A DNA stretch of 28,075 bases from Gnetum montanum. Lineage: Eukaryota; Streptophyta; Gnetopsida; Gnetales; Gnetaceae. Position 1 is the stretch's first letter; each line of letters opens with the position of its first letter. The DNA lies in the NCBI GenBank assembly GCA_015680685.1, contig MNCI01011375.1:1-28075 (forward strand), given 5' to 3'. The notes under the pieces were generated by a model. That model was not told where the DNA came from and did not search any database. It worked only from the letters and a program-made list of their open reading frames with translations. The translations under genes were made by a program, and so were the position numbers. Positions 27,929 to 28,075 of the stretch are shown here, one piece after another.

Positions 27929-28075
27929 TGAAACACCCTAAAAAATTCAAAGTCATTCTTACTTCCCAGGCCTTGCAATTTGCGCATCACCACAACAGTT
28001 CTTCGGGAGGAGAACGCTTTGAATTCAGGTTGGCCAGTTTAGCAAATTTTCTACTTTAGGTGTAAACAGGCTCTA
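27929..28075 (+). repeat. 3' LTR of element A, first 147 bases
   Basis: It aligns from TGAAACACCC with 1373-1521 and is cut by the window. The last 39 or so bases before the edge are nearly identical to the 5' LTR, whereas the first 100 differ at about 20 sites and carry small indels. Confidence 0.9.

Larger units (their letters stand above)
1373..28075 (+). mobile_element. Element A: Ty3/Gypsy Tat-lineage LTR retrotransposon, 3' end cut by window
   Basis: The element is bounded by a 5' LTR at 1373 and a 3' LTR start at 27929. The two share the opening TGAAACA and further stretches ending in the window's last 15 bases. Internal order is primer site, leader repeats, gag, protease, antisense gene, RT, RNase H, second RNase H, integrase and polypurine tract. 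The second RNase H after the Ty3-type one is the known hallmark of the plant Tat/Ogre group. Over the 147 bases available, the two LTRs differ by roughly 15% by eye, so the insertion is old. All frames carry stops. About 10 kb of its span (4933 to about 15020) is nested element B plus a duplicated piece of A gag. Confidence 0.9.

Overview
This window looks like repeat DNA from a land-plant nuclear genome. Nearly everything from 1373 to the right edge belongs to nested, decayed Ty3/Gypsy LTR retrotransposons. The pol protein has two consecutive RNase H domains (a Ty3-type one and a second, archaeal-type one) and an integrase without a chromodomain, as in the plant Tat/Ogre lineage. The species cannot be read from the sequence. 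A large, TE-rich genome such as a gymnosperm, fern or lycophyte would fit. No rRNA, tRNA or intact host gene was seen.

Layout. 1-1372 is AT-rich host flank. Outer element A starts at 1373 (5' LTR 1373-2987) and runs past the window; its 3' LTR begins at 27929 after a polypurine tract. In order it holds a primer-binding site, a leader with ~120-bp tandem repeats, and the gag N-terminus (3501-4932), which is interrupted by LTRs and internal DNA of a second family, B. Then come the gag C-terminus with protease (15021-17409), an antisense gene block (17824-22273, minus strand), pol (RT, RNase H, second RNase H, integrase; about 23187-26683), a 3' non-coding region and the 3' LTR.

Nested element B has LTRs at 4933-6409 and 13547-15020. 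Its internal part is a gag-protease frame (8410-11637) without pol, so it is non-autonomous. It shares LTR ends and the polypurine-tract region with A, which suggests A-type machinery mobilises it. The left B LTR is followed not by B leader DNA but by an exact target-site duplication and a second, diverged copy of A gag (6410-7943). That copy ends at a 14-bp minisatellite (7945-8280). The locus is therefore a recombinant mosaic.

The most interesting feature is a multi-exon gene on the minus strand inside A, between protease and reverse transcriptase. Seven exons can be laid out with GT-AG borders and compatible phases. A GA-rich tract and TATA-like box lie upstream and an AATAAA lies downstream. 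It has about twenty stops, each one transition away from a Gln or Arg codon. One exon resembles an FCP1/SCP-type (HAD) phosphatase domain. Its introns could survive retrotransposition because they are antisense to the element's genomic RNA. A 41-bp direct repeat around the window's only N lies in one exon and looks like an assembly artefact.

All coding regions are eroded mainly by C-to-T/G-to-A changes, as expected from deamination of methylated cytosines in silenced transposons.
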